From assembly GCA_000497125.2 (NCBI GenBank), contig CM035316.1, forward strand, positions 1,192,001 through 1,256,000: a DNA stretch of 64,000 bases. Reading direction: 5' to 3'. Under the pieces are notes generated by a model, which was not told where the DNA came from, ran no database searches, and saw only the letters and a list, made by a program, of their open reading frames with translations. Numbering within the stretch: the first letter of the stretch is position 1; every line of letters begins with the position of its first letter. Positions 52,871-62,804 of the stretch are shown piece after piece. This DNA comes from Spironucleus salmonicida (taxonomy: Eukaryota > Fornicata > Diplomonadida > Hexamitidae). The position numbers and the translations under genes are program-made.

Positions 52871-53695
52871 ATGTTCCGGGAGGTGTTCTTCGCAACCGGC
52901 GTGTTCGCGCCAGCCCAGCTGTTCGAGATAGGCACGCTGGACATCTAGGCCAGAGGCAGGCTGACGGGGGTGCTGGCGAACGTCCCTCACCAAATCCTCC
53001 CGTCCTTCCTTTTTCGAAAGACCGCCGTCGCCGAGGCCCTCTTCACGTACGAGAGGATAACGTTCGGCCAGCTTAAGCCGATCCACGAGCAGCCGTTCCC
53101 GGCGCTCCCGGCGCAGAGCGACTTCCCCGCTGCGCTGGACCGGGAGACCAGCATCTGCCGGAACCGGAACCCCTTCGGTATCCCGGTGCTGAGCCTGGAG
53201 CACTTCAAGAAAGTCCCAAGGCAGGAAGTCACCGTCATCGTCGACTTCGAGCTGTACTACCAGACGAAGGCGGCGTTCTACATCAGCGAGATAGGGGCGG
53301 TGCGGGTGTCGGGCGCGTCGATGGAGACATTCCGTCGCTTCGTTGCGCCGCCGCCCGACACCGCCAACGCCTCGGCCAGGTACATCTCCAAGGTAATCAC
53401 CGGCATTCCGTGCCAGAAGCACAAGAGCATCGCCTACGTCTCGCAGGGGGCTGCGCTGGCGGAACTGGTCAGTTTCATCGGTGCCCAGAAGATCATCTTC
53501 GCGAAGGGGCGGAAGCTGGAGCAGCAGATCCTGCCCACAATGCAGGTGGAGGAGGTCTATCCGTACTTCTGCCAGCAGAGGGGCTTCGCCATCCCCGCAA
53601 TGGCGGGCACCCGCTGCGCCTTCCACGCCCGGGTGCCCCAGCGGTTCCACTGCGCGCTGGAGGACGTCACCGAGTGGGGAAAGCTCTTTTTGTGA
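52871..53695 (+). CDS. Maelstrom/DEDD-exonuclease-fold protein (block B, copy 2)
   Basis: 274 residues from ATG 52871 to TGA 53693-53695, same as copy 1: DxE (D125, E127), E140, and C249/H252/H260/C261. The in-frame TAG in DIQARG is conserved in both copies. A single intact frame in each copy argues both are under selection or very recently duplicated. Confidence 0.55.
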
Positions 53696-53707
53696 GGTGT
53701 CGTTATT

Positions 53708-54238
53708 ATGTCCCGCCGGCGTTTCCCGCTCCAGGTAATGACGGAGAAGACCTACAAGGCCGCCAGCGCCGACCTGCAGAAAAACTTCCTGGCACAGCAG
53801 CAGGCCGTCCAGCTCAAGAGCGACCTCGCTAGATCCCAGCAGGACAAGGCGCTGCTGCTCGAGCAGAACGCAGCCCTAACCGCCGCCAACGGTACGCTGC
53901 GCAGCCAGCTCGCCCAGACCACGACGGTCGGTGCCGCGGTCCTGGACCTCCAACGGCAGCAGAACCTGGCCTACACGAACCTCCAGTTCGCGCTCCTCGG
54001 GCTGACGAACCAGGTCCGTGGGCTGCAGACCCAGCTCGCCGCCTTCTCGGACGCTGCGATGCCGCAGGCGAAAATCCGCCCCTCCAGCTCCGCAATGTTC
54101 ACGCCCGCGGCGGCCAAGTACGCGGAGTCCGTGCAGCGCATCTGCACGTCCGAGGCGGAGTCTGGCGAGGTGGCGCGTCTGAAGGAGGTGGTGAAGCAGC
54201 TCACGCGGCAGCTCAGCGACATGAGGTTTCAGGAGTGA
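53708..54238 (+). CDS. Coiled-coil protein (block B, copy 2)
   Basis: 176 residues from ATG 53708 to TGA 54236-54238. At codon 53795-53797 this copy has CAG where copy 1 has TAG; it is therefore open under either code. Starts 12 nt after the Maelstrom-like stop. Otherwise as copy 1. Confidence 0.7.
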   Translation: MSRRRFPLQVMTEKTYKAASADLQKNFLAQQQAVQLKSDLARSQQDKALLLEQNAALTAANGTLRSQLAQTTTVGAAVLDLQRQQNLAYTNLQFALLGLTNQVRGLQTQLAAFSDAAMPQAKIRPSSSAMFTPAAAKYAESVQRICTSEAESGEVARLKEVVKQLTRQLSDMRFQE

Positions 54239-54385
54239 CTCAGCACCCCTATTATATCATTATAAACACCAAAATTCAATCACTTACTCACAAAAAGCTC
54301 TTTTGTTACTTTAAACACTATATCTTTGTCAAATACTCATTTTAACGCATCACTCTCCTTTTCTTTCACGTCATTTCATTTCACT

Positions 54386-55120
54386 TCACTATCCCTTCCT
54401 TTCTTTTCCTTTCAAACCTCTCGCGTACTTTAGCCCACTAAACTCGACCTGCTTTTCGGTCCATTCCTTGCCGTTGTAGAGGATGATTCCAGGACACTGG
54501 AAGCACACGAAGTCGAAGCAGCTCCCAACCTTCGCGACCGGGTTGCCTGCAAGCTTGAGGACCTGCAGCGTTTTGGGCAGAAACTGGAGCTACGCGAGCT
54601 CCGAGATCATGTTATTTTCTACTTCCAAAACTGTCAAACTACAGTCGCGGATCAGGTCCAGAGTTGAAATGCCGACGCCGTTGAGGTAAAGCTTGCGCAG
54701 CTTCGGCGCGTTTCGGGTCAGAAACGCGTTAAAATTTTCGTCGAAAGTGTAGTCCGAGCGCTGCAATGACAGGTTCAACTCCATCAAGTGGGGATAAAAC
54801 CTGTCGATTTTGAAGAGTTTCAGCCGGTTGTGCGAGAGGTTCAGCGTGAAGAGGACGTCGGATGCGATGTCAGGGACCGTTTCCAGCTCGTTGTGGGAAA
54901 AATCAGCATCCTCGAGCAGCTTTATATTGGCAGGGAAGATAGTTTTGAGCTTGCTGTTCGCTGCAAAGAGCTTCTGCGCGTTAACAAACTTGGAGAGGTC
55001 TGGGAGCTCCTAGATGTTGAGATCGTTCAGATTTATGATTGTTACTTGCTAGGATGTAGTTATGGGTTTTCCTGTTGCTTTGGCGTATCGTGAGATCGCG
55101 ATTTATTCACAATTTAACAT
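54386..55120 (-). CDS. Leucine-rich-repeat protein
   Basis: 244 residues from ATG 55118-55120 to TGA 54386-54388 (TAR=Gln). After about 35 residues, LRRs follow: ELPDLSKFVNAQKLFAANSK, LLEDADFSHNELETVPDI, TLNLSHNRLKLFKI, KLRKLYLNGVGISTLDL, TVLEVENNMISELAQL, TLQVLKLAGNPVAKVG. It ends in a cap-like segment FDFVCFQCPGIILYNGKEW, as in LRR proteins with an LRRcap (flagellar and SDS22-like types). Role: protein-protein interaction, partner unknown. The body is GC-richer than its flanks, and the first 30 codons are AT-rich. Stop in ATAGTGAAG. Confidence 0.8.
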
Positions 55121-55271
55121 TTTTAGATAAAAATAATTTATACTATTTAGTATATAATATTAATTAAATGAATTATTATATAATGATATTATAATTAATG
55201 TTTAATTACTCTGTAGAATTACTGATAAATAAAATAATTTATGTATATAAATATTTTTTGTAATTAATAAA

Positions 55272-56039
55272 ATGATGCTTTCACAAATAGTGAAGTAAAA
55301 ATCCTACCAATTAAAAGCCATATCTAAATTAAACTAATCGATTTTAAATAATTCAACATCGTTGGTAGACACACGTAACTAACATATTATATCATCATAA
55401 GTCGGAATTTACTCATCTCTTCCAAAAGCACTTTTTGCTAAGTATTTGGAACTAGACCTGTACGACAGTAACCTCTAAAACAAAAAGAAGAAGAAAACAT
55501 AGTCATATGAGCAAGTTGATGGCAAAATTGTACTTTATTTCTATTACTTCAAAAAACGCGTGGGCGAGGAGAATAAGCTGCTAGAACTGAACCAATTCCA
55601 ATCAATTTAGGAGGCAATCACGCGATATGGCAAGCGAAAGTGCGTTCTTGATATCATATCACAGTTCAGAAAAGATAAAATTGTCATAAACCTCAATTTT
55701 ATTTCGACCGAAAAGTACAAATTAATGCGATACTCGGGAACGTTTTTGTACAAAATTCTCTCCAACGAAGACGAACCGGACAACCAAAATCTCGTGCACT
55801 AGGACACGTAGTTCAAGCGGTAAATAGTCGACATGCAACGCAAGTTCGACAGCGTTTTCAACGACAAGGGTTTCACATTCCGCTTCCTAATTTTTATCAA
55901 GTTCGTAAAATACTTTCCGAACAGGTACGTCTTCTACGGTCAAGATGTCCAGCCGATTTTCGTTTTTGCCGAGCAGGTCCAGCAGGCGATCGACTGCGCA
56001 AAGGTGCAGTACTACTAGCAGCGGTCCCGCAAAAAGTGA
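55272..56039 (+). CDS. Hypothetical protein
   Basis: 255 residues from ATG 55272 (two consecutive ATGs) to TGA 56037-56039 (TAR=Gln). The N-terminal 70 residues are Ser/Gln-rich; then charged and hydrophobic segments alternate (KIVLYFYYFKKRVGEENKLL, YKLMRYSGTFLYKILSNEDE, RFLIFIKFVKYFPNRYVFY). No family recognised. The gene turns GC-richer from about 55550 on. It converges on the Pam18-like gene, with 13 bp between stops. Confidence 0.6.
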
Positions 56040-56052
56040 TGTTCACAGAATT

Positions 56053-56334
56053 TCACTGCAGTGAGTTTAGCGCCTGGCTGACCAACTGGCTTATGAAAGT
56101 GCTACCGCCACGATCCGGATGGTTCAGCGCCAGCAGTATTTTAGCGTTTTTCTGCCCTCTTTTGGCGTCGAATATCGGCTAATTTAAAATCTGGCGTGCG
56201 ACTGCGGGGGTTATCTTTTCTGGAATTTCACCTCTGAATCTTCTTGGATACTATGGAAGAGCGGGTGTGAGTGCATAAACGATTGCAGATGCTAAAATAG
56301 GATACTTATTAGCTTTTATGAATGTTAGAGTCAT
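56053..56334 (-). CDS. Pam18/Tim14-like J-domain protein
   Basis: 93 residues from ATG 56332-56334 to TGA 56053-56055 (TAR=Gln). A hydrophobic N-terminal segment (YPILASAIVYALTPALP) is followed by a short J domain: ITPAVARQILNQP, then KILLALNHPDRGGSTFISQL with HPD at 72-74. NHPDRGGS followed by a short helix is the Pam18/Tim14 (DNAJC19) pattern rather than a general J protein. Family role: stimulates mtHsp70 at the inner-membrane import motor, here in a mitosome or hydrogenosome. Slightly shorter than yeast or human homologues. The stop lies in GCAGTGAAAT. Confidence 0.8.
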
Positions 56335-56397
56335 TTGTATATAAATAATTATAAATAATATATAATAAATAATATTATTCATTTCTAAAAATCAAAA

Positions 56398-56889
56398 ATG
56401 CAACCTACGGTAAGGAAGACTTTAGAAGCTGCGCCTCCTTCGATGCCACCAAATTTATCAGCAATGTACATTTAGCGATGTAAGAACTAAAAAATTAGGC
56501 CTAACTTCACAGCACAAAAAATCTTACAAAAAGCGCCAAAAATAACAAAAATTGATTTCTCACAAGATATTATAGGAGCTAGAGGACTTATTGTTCTTTG
56601 TGATATTTTAAGTGAGTTTAAACGCATATTAAACCAAATAACAGAAATAGATTTAAGTGGAAATGCTTTAGATAATTCTGCTATTATAAAGTTATCCTAG
56701 TTACTTGAAAACTAACAATAGATGACTTATGTAAACCTAAGTGAAAATAATTTTGGAAGAGAATCTATATAATCAATTAAATAGTTGTTGTTGAATAATA
56801 AGAAAATTTAGATACTAATACATGATTGTAGATGTTTGAAAGACGAGCAAAAATAATATTTATCTAAATTTGGTCGCGTAGTATACTGA
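56398..56889 (+). CDS. LRR (RNI-like) protein
   Basis: 163 residues from ATG 56398 to TGA 56887-56889. After YIQRCKNQKIRPN come repeats of the ribonuclease-inhibitor type: KITKIDFSQDIIGARGLIVL, QITEIDLSGNALDNSAII, MTYVNLSENNFGRESIQSI. The layout resembles short flagellar or dynein-regulatory LRR proteins such as LRRC34/TCTE1 but is too short to assign. Protein-interaction role inferred. Many Gln are TAR-encoded. It converges on 56918-57358, 28 bp between stops. Confidence 0.7.
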
Positions 56890-56917
56890 ATTATGTGCAT
56901 TATTTATCAATATTTAA

Positions 56918-57358
56918 TCATTTTTCAATATTAAAAACATCTTCACAAACACACATAAAAAGTTCATAACTTATATACTTTTAATTTTCTAAATCTGCTA
57001 TCTCAGTACAAATATCTGTTACAGAGTCACTATCACATTTACAGTTTATATTTTTTAGTTTTCTGAAAGTTTCTGGACTAACTCGTTAGCGGTAATTATG
57101 ATCATTTGCTAAGAAAATAATTTTAAACAAATCATGCTATTCTGAATTTTCTACGATATAACAAAGTCGCAAAAAGTCTCGCATTATCAATTTTGATGGT
57201 AATTCTGCAATCTATAATATTTATTTTATATCACTTTCTGTTCTTATAATTTATATACATTCTAGTGCTTTTGTAGCTTGTATAGGTGTTAAAAATCGTA
57301 ATTTCAATTAATCTTAAGCAATAAATAAATTTTAATAAATCGTATGATGATTTTTCAT
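56918..57358 (-). CDS. Divergent EF-hand-like protein
   Basis: 146 residues from ATG 57356-57358 to TGA 56918-56920. LPSKLIMRDFLRLCYIVENS, FKIIFLANDHNYRQRVSPET and ISYELFMCVCEDVF follow the calmodulin-type helix-loop-helix layout (F..IF...D......S...F), but the loops keep few acidic ligands. It resembles in style the EF-hand protein at 20316-20708. Probably a non-calcium structural EF-hand protein. Family assignment is by pattern only. Confidence 0.5.
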
Positions 57359-57441
57359 TTTTTGAATTTTATTAAGTAAGTATAATATCTGATAAGTAAA
57401 ATTCTAAAAATGTAAACTTTACATTTTTTCTCTAAAACTTT

Positions 57442-58038
57442 TCACTCTGGAAGTTGCTCTTTATTTATTAACTTTTTACGTACTAAACACTCCCCAATCG
57501 CTTTTAATCTATATCTAACTTATATATCTGTTCTTCCTGGTATTTTATCAGCAATAACTTTCCATTTTCTTGGAGGTGAGTTTGCAATTGCACTCACCAA
57601 CATTTTATCCTCATTTTCACTCCATTTGCCTTTTTTAATTACTGGATTCACAACCCTTGACCATCTTTAGTTACACTATGAAGGGCTCCGAATCGGTGTT
57701 CCTGGAAGCATCTTATGTATAGATCTTGCAATTTGAGGCCAATTTTATCTATTATTTGACATAACTAATTGCTCCAACATCTTGTCTTCATCCTCAGACC
57801 ATTCTAGCTAAACTCTACGTTGTGTACGCCGTGGCTTGTTGGACTCTTCGTAGCTTGAAGAATCATCAGCAGTCTTTACAACTTAAACTTCATTTTCTGC
57901 TATTTGATAGTGCTCAAGATAAGGATTCTGCTAGAATTCAGCATTGTTAAATTCCAGGATAGGTGAGTTGAAATCATACTCAAAATCCATTGAGAGATCG
58001 TTTAAGGAAAAAAGGCAAGATGGGGAATCAAAGTTCAT
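57442..58038 (-). CDS. R2R3-type Myb transcription factor
   Basis: 198 residues from ATG 58036-58038 to TGA 57442-57444. Acidic N-terminal region, then two Myb repeats: QLEWSEDEDKMLEQLV..NWPQIARSI..SPSQCNQRW, and KKGKWSENEDKMLVSAI..KWKVIADKIPGRTDIQVRYRL. The Trp spacing, PGRTDIQ and KGKWS.ED are textbook R2R3. Likely a sequence-specific nuclear regulator; the encystation factor Myb2 of Giardia is of this class, but orthology is not shown. The stop is in CAGAGTGAAAAG, near AGTRAAY. Confidence 0.85.
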
Positions 58039-58604
58039 TTGTAAATCTGTGTAGGATAAATCTTAAGAACAAAATTTTCATAATATAACTACAATATTGG
58101 TAATACACCCTACTTTCGTTAGTAGATTTGAAGTATAGTTATTAAAACTCTCAAGATAGAAAAATAAGCATAATGATTATTATTTTTATAATATATTACG
58201 TAAGTGCGTACGATAAAAATAATGCATGGTATAGATGATCCAATTTTATTATACTCTATAAGTAGTAAAAATTCTAATAGTTTTTATTCATAATGGGTTA
58301 TTAATTGTATACACAAATAATATTAAAAAAATGTAATATAATAGCGCAAACACAGTTTAATTCTTTCATCAATATATATTGAAAATACGTAGAATTTATC
58401 TTTTATTCAAATATTAAACTATATAATGTATTTAAGCAATAATTTTTAAAAAACGTATTATAAAGTAAAATTATGGAATCAGTAAAATGAACCCATAGAC
58501 TCTCCTGTAGATAAACCTTCTTAATATATAAATATTGCAAAAAATATATATAATATTTTTAAGTATATATCTAATATTATGTCATTATAATAATTTACAA
58601 TTAA
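58039..58604. other. AT-rich divergent intergenic region
   Basis: About 565 bp, extremely AT-rich, between the divergent Myb and subtilase-like genes. I see no coding frame or RNA gene. It is long for this part of the window and may hold regulatory sites for the Myb gene. Confidence 0.5.
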
Positions 58605-60428
58605 ATGTTTATTCTTTTGCAAACACAGTTTGGATTCATTTCTCCAGCATAAGGTCTTTTGTTCACTAAATCATATCCTTAAATAGACAAAGTATGGTTT
58701 AATTCATAACCTAGTTTATTTAGAGATAATATTGCCGGACCTTATATGGAATAAAGATACAATTAGAATTCAAATATTTCAATTGGCATTGTTACTTCAT
58801 CTAAAGATTATTTTGATGTTTTTATGGCCTTTATTCAATAATTTTCATATGAATATAAGTAAGTAGTACCAATTATTATTGATGAGAAGATAACTTAAAT
58901 TGAATATTTTTAAAAGTTAAAAGATCTTGAGATTTACAAATTAGATTATATTATAATGCCTCTTATTAATGTAGATAATTAGTTAGATGATAATCATGAT
59001 GAAAGTCTTAAGTTGTTTATGAACGACTATTTTTACTAAAAGAAATATACATAATTATATTTTTAAAGTATAGAATAAGTTTAATAAAGTTATTTAGGAT
59101 ATTAAAATTTAATGAAAATTAATACTAGTGTGTTAAATGAAAAATATTTTAACTTTACAGAATCTATTATTTAATTACCGGATACTATATTTATTACGAC
59201 CTCGTCAGATTAAATCAATTCACTATATATTAGTTCATTATAAGCTTGCCCTATTTCACCGAATGGTGAAATGCAGACATCATCGTCGACGTGTTAAATA
59301 TCTGTTCCAATAGGAATGACAACAAAGGGAATTAATGGACGAGGTAATATAGGTTAATCCGTGGGAATATTAGCTACAATGTTATTTATGACAACTAGTA
59401 ATAATCGGACATTTTATGACAAAAAGTTTGTCATTTAATAAGCCACACTAATCAAAAAGTAACCATTATCATATTAACAATAATAATATATAGAAGGCTA
59501 TGGATTTGGATTTACGGATTATAAAGCAATAAATTTAGCTAATTCACATTACTATTAATAAAATAAGTAAACGTAGCTCTCTTTGTTAGTCAAAGGAAAT
59601 ATTAAAAATGGTGACATTTTGAATATAGGTTCCTTTTAACTTATTAAAATATAAGTAACACTTAGGGGTAATTAAGATTTATTTGAAGAAAATTATGAAA
59701 ATATAGCGTCAACGCATATGTAAAGTAATACAGGATAAGAAGCACTAAAATATAATGATATAAGTGTATGGATAATATTATTAGACGGTACCGAATAAAT
59801 ACCACATTATATTGGTACATATTTTATAGAATAAGCAAATTAGAAATCAACTTTAAATTATATCCTAGATTAGTCAAATTTTAATGGTTTTTATGTTTAA
59901 GACTATATTCAAGTGTTGTTTAGCTATAGTAAGACAAGATCTTAAGTTATCCAAGAAATCAAAGATAAAACCTAAATTAATACTGATTTAATCGTATCAT
60001 TATAAATATTTGGAGTTAAAAAAAATATCTAATTTACAATTTTTAATGCACATTAAAAATTATATTAGCGGAATAACATTTATTTCATATCTAACGTTTC
60101 ATATCATTATATGATATGCCATTACGGTAGAAATCTATTATTTAGGCAATTGGACGTATAAACTGAAAATAATATCAAAAAAGTTAAATTAGATACTTTA
60201 GGGTTATGTGCTCTTGTTCTATGTGAAACTGAATAAATGAAAAATCATCTTATTTAGTAATCTCCATTTTGTACTAGTAGCAACGAAATAATAGTTGAAG
60301 ATTTCATTATTGCTATTACCTTTAGTACATTAATTTATATTATTACCTTCTTGCTGCTTTTGACTATTTTACCTGTATTTTTATACAGTAAAGTGAACAG
60401 TAACGATGATAGTGATCAGTCTAGTTGA
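58605..60428 (+). CDS. Type I membrane protein, divergent subtilase/kexin-like
   Basis: 607 residues from ATG 58605 to TGA 60426-60428; frame verified line by line. The N-terminus MFILLQTQFGFISPAQG is weakly signal-like. GRGNIGQSVGILATMLF (about 246-262) lies where kexins have the GTSAAAP Ser loop, and YGFGFTDYKAINLANSHYY (about 298) matches the kexin YGFGLVDA.KAV.LA. The following 200 residues would be the P-domain position. TM segment at about 570-596 and short acidic tail. Asp and His catalytic motifs were not identified, so activity is doubtful; a pseudo-protease is possible. Diplomonads have subtilisin-like proprotein convertases. About 60 TAR codons. Confidence 0.5.
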
Positions 60429-60510
60429 TTTTTATTTCTATAATATCTAAAATTAAATATATTAATTCATTTATATTTACCGCTTCAACTTTTTTTAATA
60501 TTTTTATAAA

Positions 60511-61656
60511 ATGTAAAACTTTTCATAAAGAGTTGTATCCTGTATTAACGCCTAATTACACTTCTTAAAATTACGTGGTTAAATAGTTGCCTTATATCAC
60601 GTTACACCTGAGCTTATTACATCAATTGCTGAGAATTATTTCGATAGTTCAATAAAAAGGATATGCGATTTTTTAAATGATCGATTAACTGCAGAAATGA
60701 ACTTACCAAAATATACTAGGAGAGAAGATAAATTATTATCACATCTTTCTGATGAGGAATATAAACGTGGAGATCTGTTTACAGTTATTTCGGTTGCCGA
60801 AATTGTTTATTCACTTTAGCGTAAAAACTCTATGCCTGCTTTTCCAGTTATGTCACCAGAAATATGTGAGATACTCAAACGTAAGCATGATCTAAACTCA
60901 GCGCATGGAAACTTTTTGAGAAAATAGATGGGATAACAAGGAGGATGTGATGTCGCTAAGAGTTGCGTAGAAACACACCGTTTATCAGATTCTCCTGATA
61001 GATAAGTTACTGATGATAAACTAGTAGAATTTAAGAAAGAAATGTTTGAGCATTTTCTACTTCCTATTATTTAGTAGTATTACATGCATTATCAAACAGA
61101 TCAATAAATAAAGTACACAATATTTAGATTGTAGTAAAAATTGAATCATCTAATTGATTAGTCAATTCATAATAGAAAATAAGAATTTGCTGAGTATAAA
61201 CGGTAATTAGAATTTAGTATAAAATAATAATTCAACTATGCTCTCAAAATAGAGAAAAGAAATCTTAGGGATGAAGCTAAGTGGCGTGATGATGAAAGAG
61301 AAAATCGAAGAAAAGAGGCATCAAAACTTGCCGCAGGTGTACAAACTCGTAGACTCAATGAAATCAACGAAAAGAATGAAAAAGAAGAAGAAAGAAGATA
61401 ATTACTAAATAATTTACGTGAAGAAGAAATAAAATACTGTAATTATCGTAGAAAAGAATCAGAAGAAGAGGTTTTCAAACATATATCTAATATTTCAGCT
61501 AACTATGCAGTTGGAAAAATTAACGTTAAAAACATGAGCAAAGTGTTGAAATATACTGAAAAGGATGTAGTTGAACGTCTAAGATTGTACCAAGGTGCGG
61601 AATAGATATACAGTGAGGGTGGAAAAGATAGAATGGCACGAAGTAGCTACCAGTGA
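60511..61656 (+). CDS. Hypothetical coiled-coil protein
   Basis: 381 residues from ATG 60511 to TGA 61654-61656; the second codon is TAA (Gln). The N-terminal 120 residues are globular and helical (TPELITSIAENYFDSSIKRI, LSDEEYKRGDLFTVISVAEI), then a Gln-rich linker, then a long Arg/Glu coiled coil at about 250-340 (EAKWRDDERENRRKEASKL). No signal peptide or TM segment. It resembles cytoskeletal linker proteins, but no family recognised. Stop in CCAGTGAG. Confidence 0.65.
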
Positions 61657-62159
61657 GATAGAGTAATTGAATAATTTGCGTTCTCGCTTAGTAGTATTTA
61701 TCACTCATGGATATGTCAAGTCTTGATTAAATTGTATCAGCCATGACTGAGAGACACTGTGATTTGTCTCAAAAAGAAATGATTTCATACGGAAATATGA
61801 GATGGCCTAACAAGATTCTACATTTATGACAAATTTTTCATGCAAGCAGCAGCAAGATAAGTAGTAAATTCATAATTTTCTAAACTTTTGACTACATATT
61901 TACGATCAAAAATTTTAATTTTTCCGAAAAATTTCAAGTGCACTTCACGGCTACCATACTTAAGTCATTTCATATTTTTATCTACCAAATAATCCTTCCA
62001 AACTTCTGATCTCTATCTACTACTTTTCTTATTATCTATTTTATTTTTCCTAACTAATGAAAATAGATGCCACATAATAATATATCAATAGTTTCATTTA
62101 TTATTATATATATATTAAATATTATTTCCCTTTCCAGTTTGTCAAAAATTTAAATTTTA
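61657..62159. other. AT-rich region with possible coding remnant
   Basis: About 500 bp. A minus-strand open stretch near 61780-61960 reads LKYGSREVHLKFFGKIKIF and NYEFTTYLAAACMKNLSQ, protein-like in flavour but without an ATG and bounded by TGA on both sides. No family recognised; possibly a decayed gene fragment. Confidence 0.35.
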
Positions 62160-62750
62160 TCACACATTCAGCAGCTCAATTTTCGCGTCTAGAACCGCCT
62201 CCCTCAGATGCTGAAACTCATCCCCGGTCCACCCCCGATATACTACTAGCTCCAGTGCCCGTCGGTCTACCTCAAACTCCGAACCGATCAAATTCAGCTG
62301 CGAAAAAAATTTGATTTCGTCCACAGAAAATTACTTTTTCAAAACTTCTATTTTCGCCTCCAAATTTCCCATGATAAGGTGGTTTGAACTAGCGTACTTA
62401 ATAAGCTTTGCCTCCTCGTACCGAATAGATATCGGGGCATTGACGAGGAGGGTCCTGCGACACAGCGGGCATAGTGAGACGAGCTGGAAGCAGGCAGGAC
62501 AGATTGAATGACGGCAATAGAGTGGAATGGATGGTGCAGATAGGAGGCAGATATGACAGTTTTGTAGAGGGGTATCGGGGGTATAAAGGGCGAAGATTGG
62601 GGAAGATTTGAGAAGAGGTGAAAAGTATGGTAGCTAGGCCGGAAAATGCTGCTAGTTTGAATACGGTGTTTTTATAAATGGCGGAAGATCGCAGGAGTCC
62701 GTTTTCTGCTATAAAATGAGCTCTCTTTTGTCATTAAAAAATTGAATCAT
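62160..62750 (-). CDS. RING-finger (C3HC4) protein
   Basis: 196 residues from ATG 62748-62750 to TGA 62160-62162 (TAR=Gln). RING ligands in order: C65, C68, C79, H81, C84, C87, C94, C97 (NCHICLL, YCRHSICPACF, LCPLCRR). The C-terminal 85 residues are helical (NLEAKIEVLKKQFSVDEIKF, GDEFQHLREAVLDAKIELL) and could be a UBA-like or dimerisation part. Predicted E3 ubiquitin ligase; the E2 genes in block B are candidate partners only by class (UBE2L3-type E2s work mainly with RBR/HECT ligases). Coding GC is higher than its flanks. Confidence 0.8.
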
Positions 62751-62804
62751 TTTTCATAATATATTAGTATATTATAATTAAAATAATGTTAAACGCTCCG
62801 CAAA

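Larger units (their letters stand above)
44977..54238 (-). repeat. Block B copy 2 (inverted copy of 28281-37541)
   Basis: Same eight genes as B1 in opposite orientation, with one net extra base relative to B1 (six-C run in DUF523 at about 47930). The two B copies are about 7.4 kb apart and face each other as a long imperfect palindrome that encloses A2 and the CDC7-like gene. No A block adjoins B2 on either side within the window. Confidence 0.9.
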
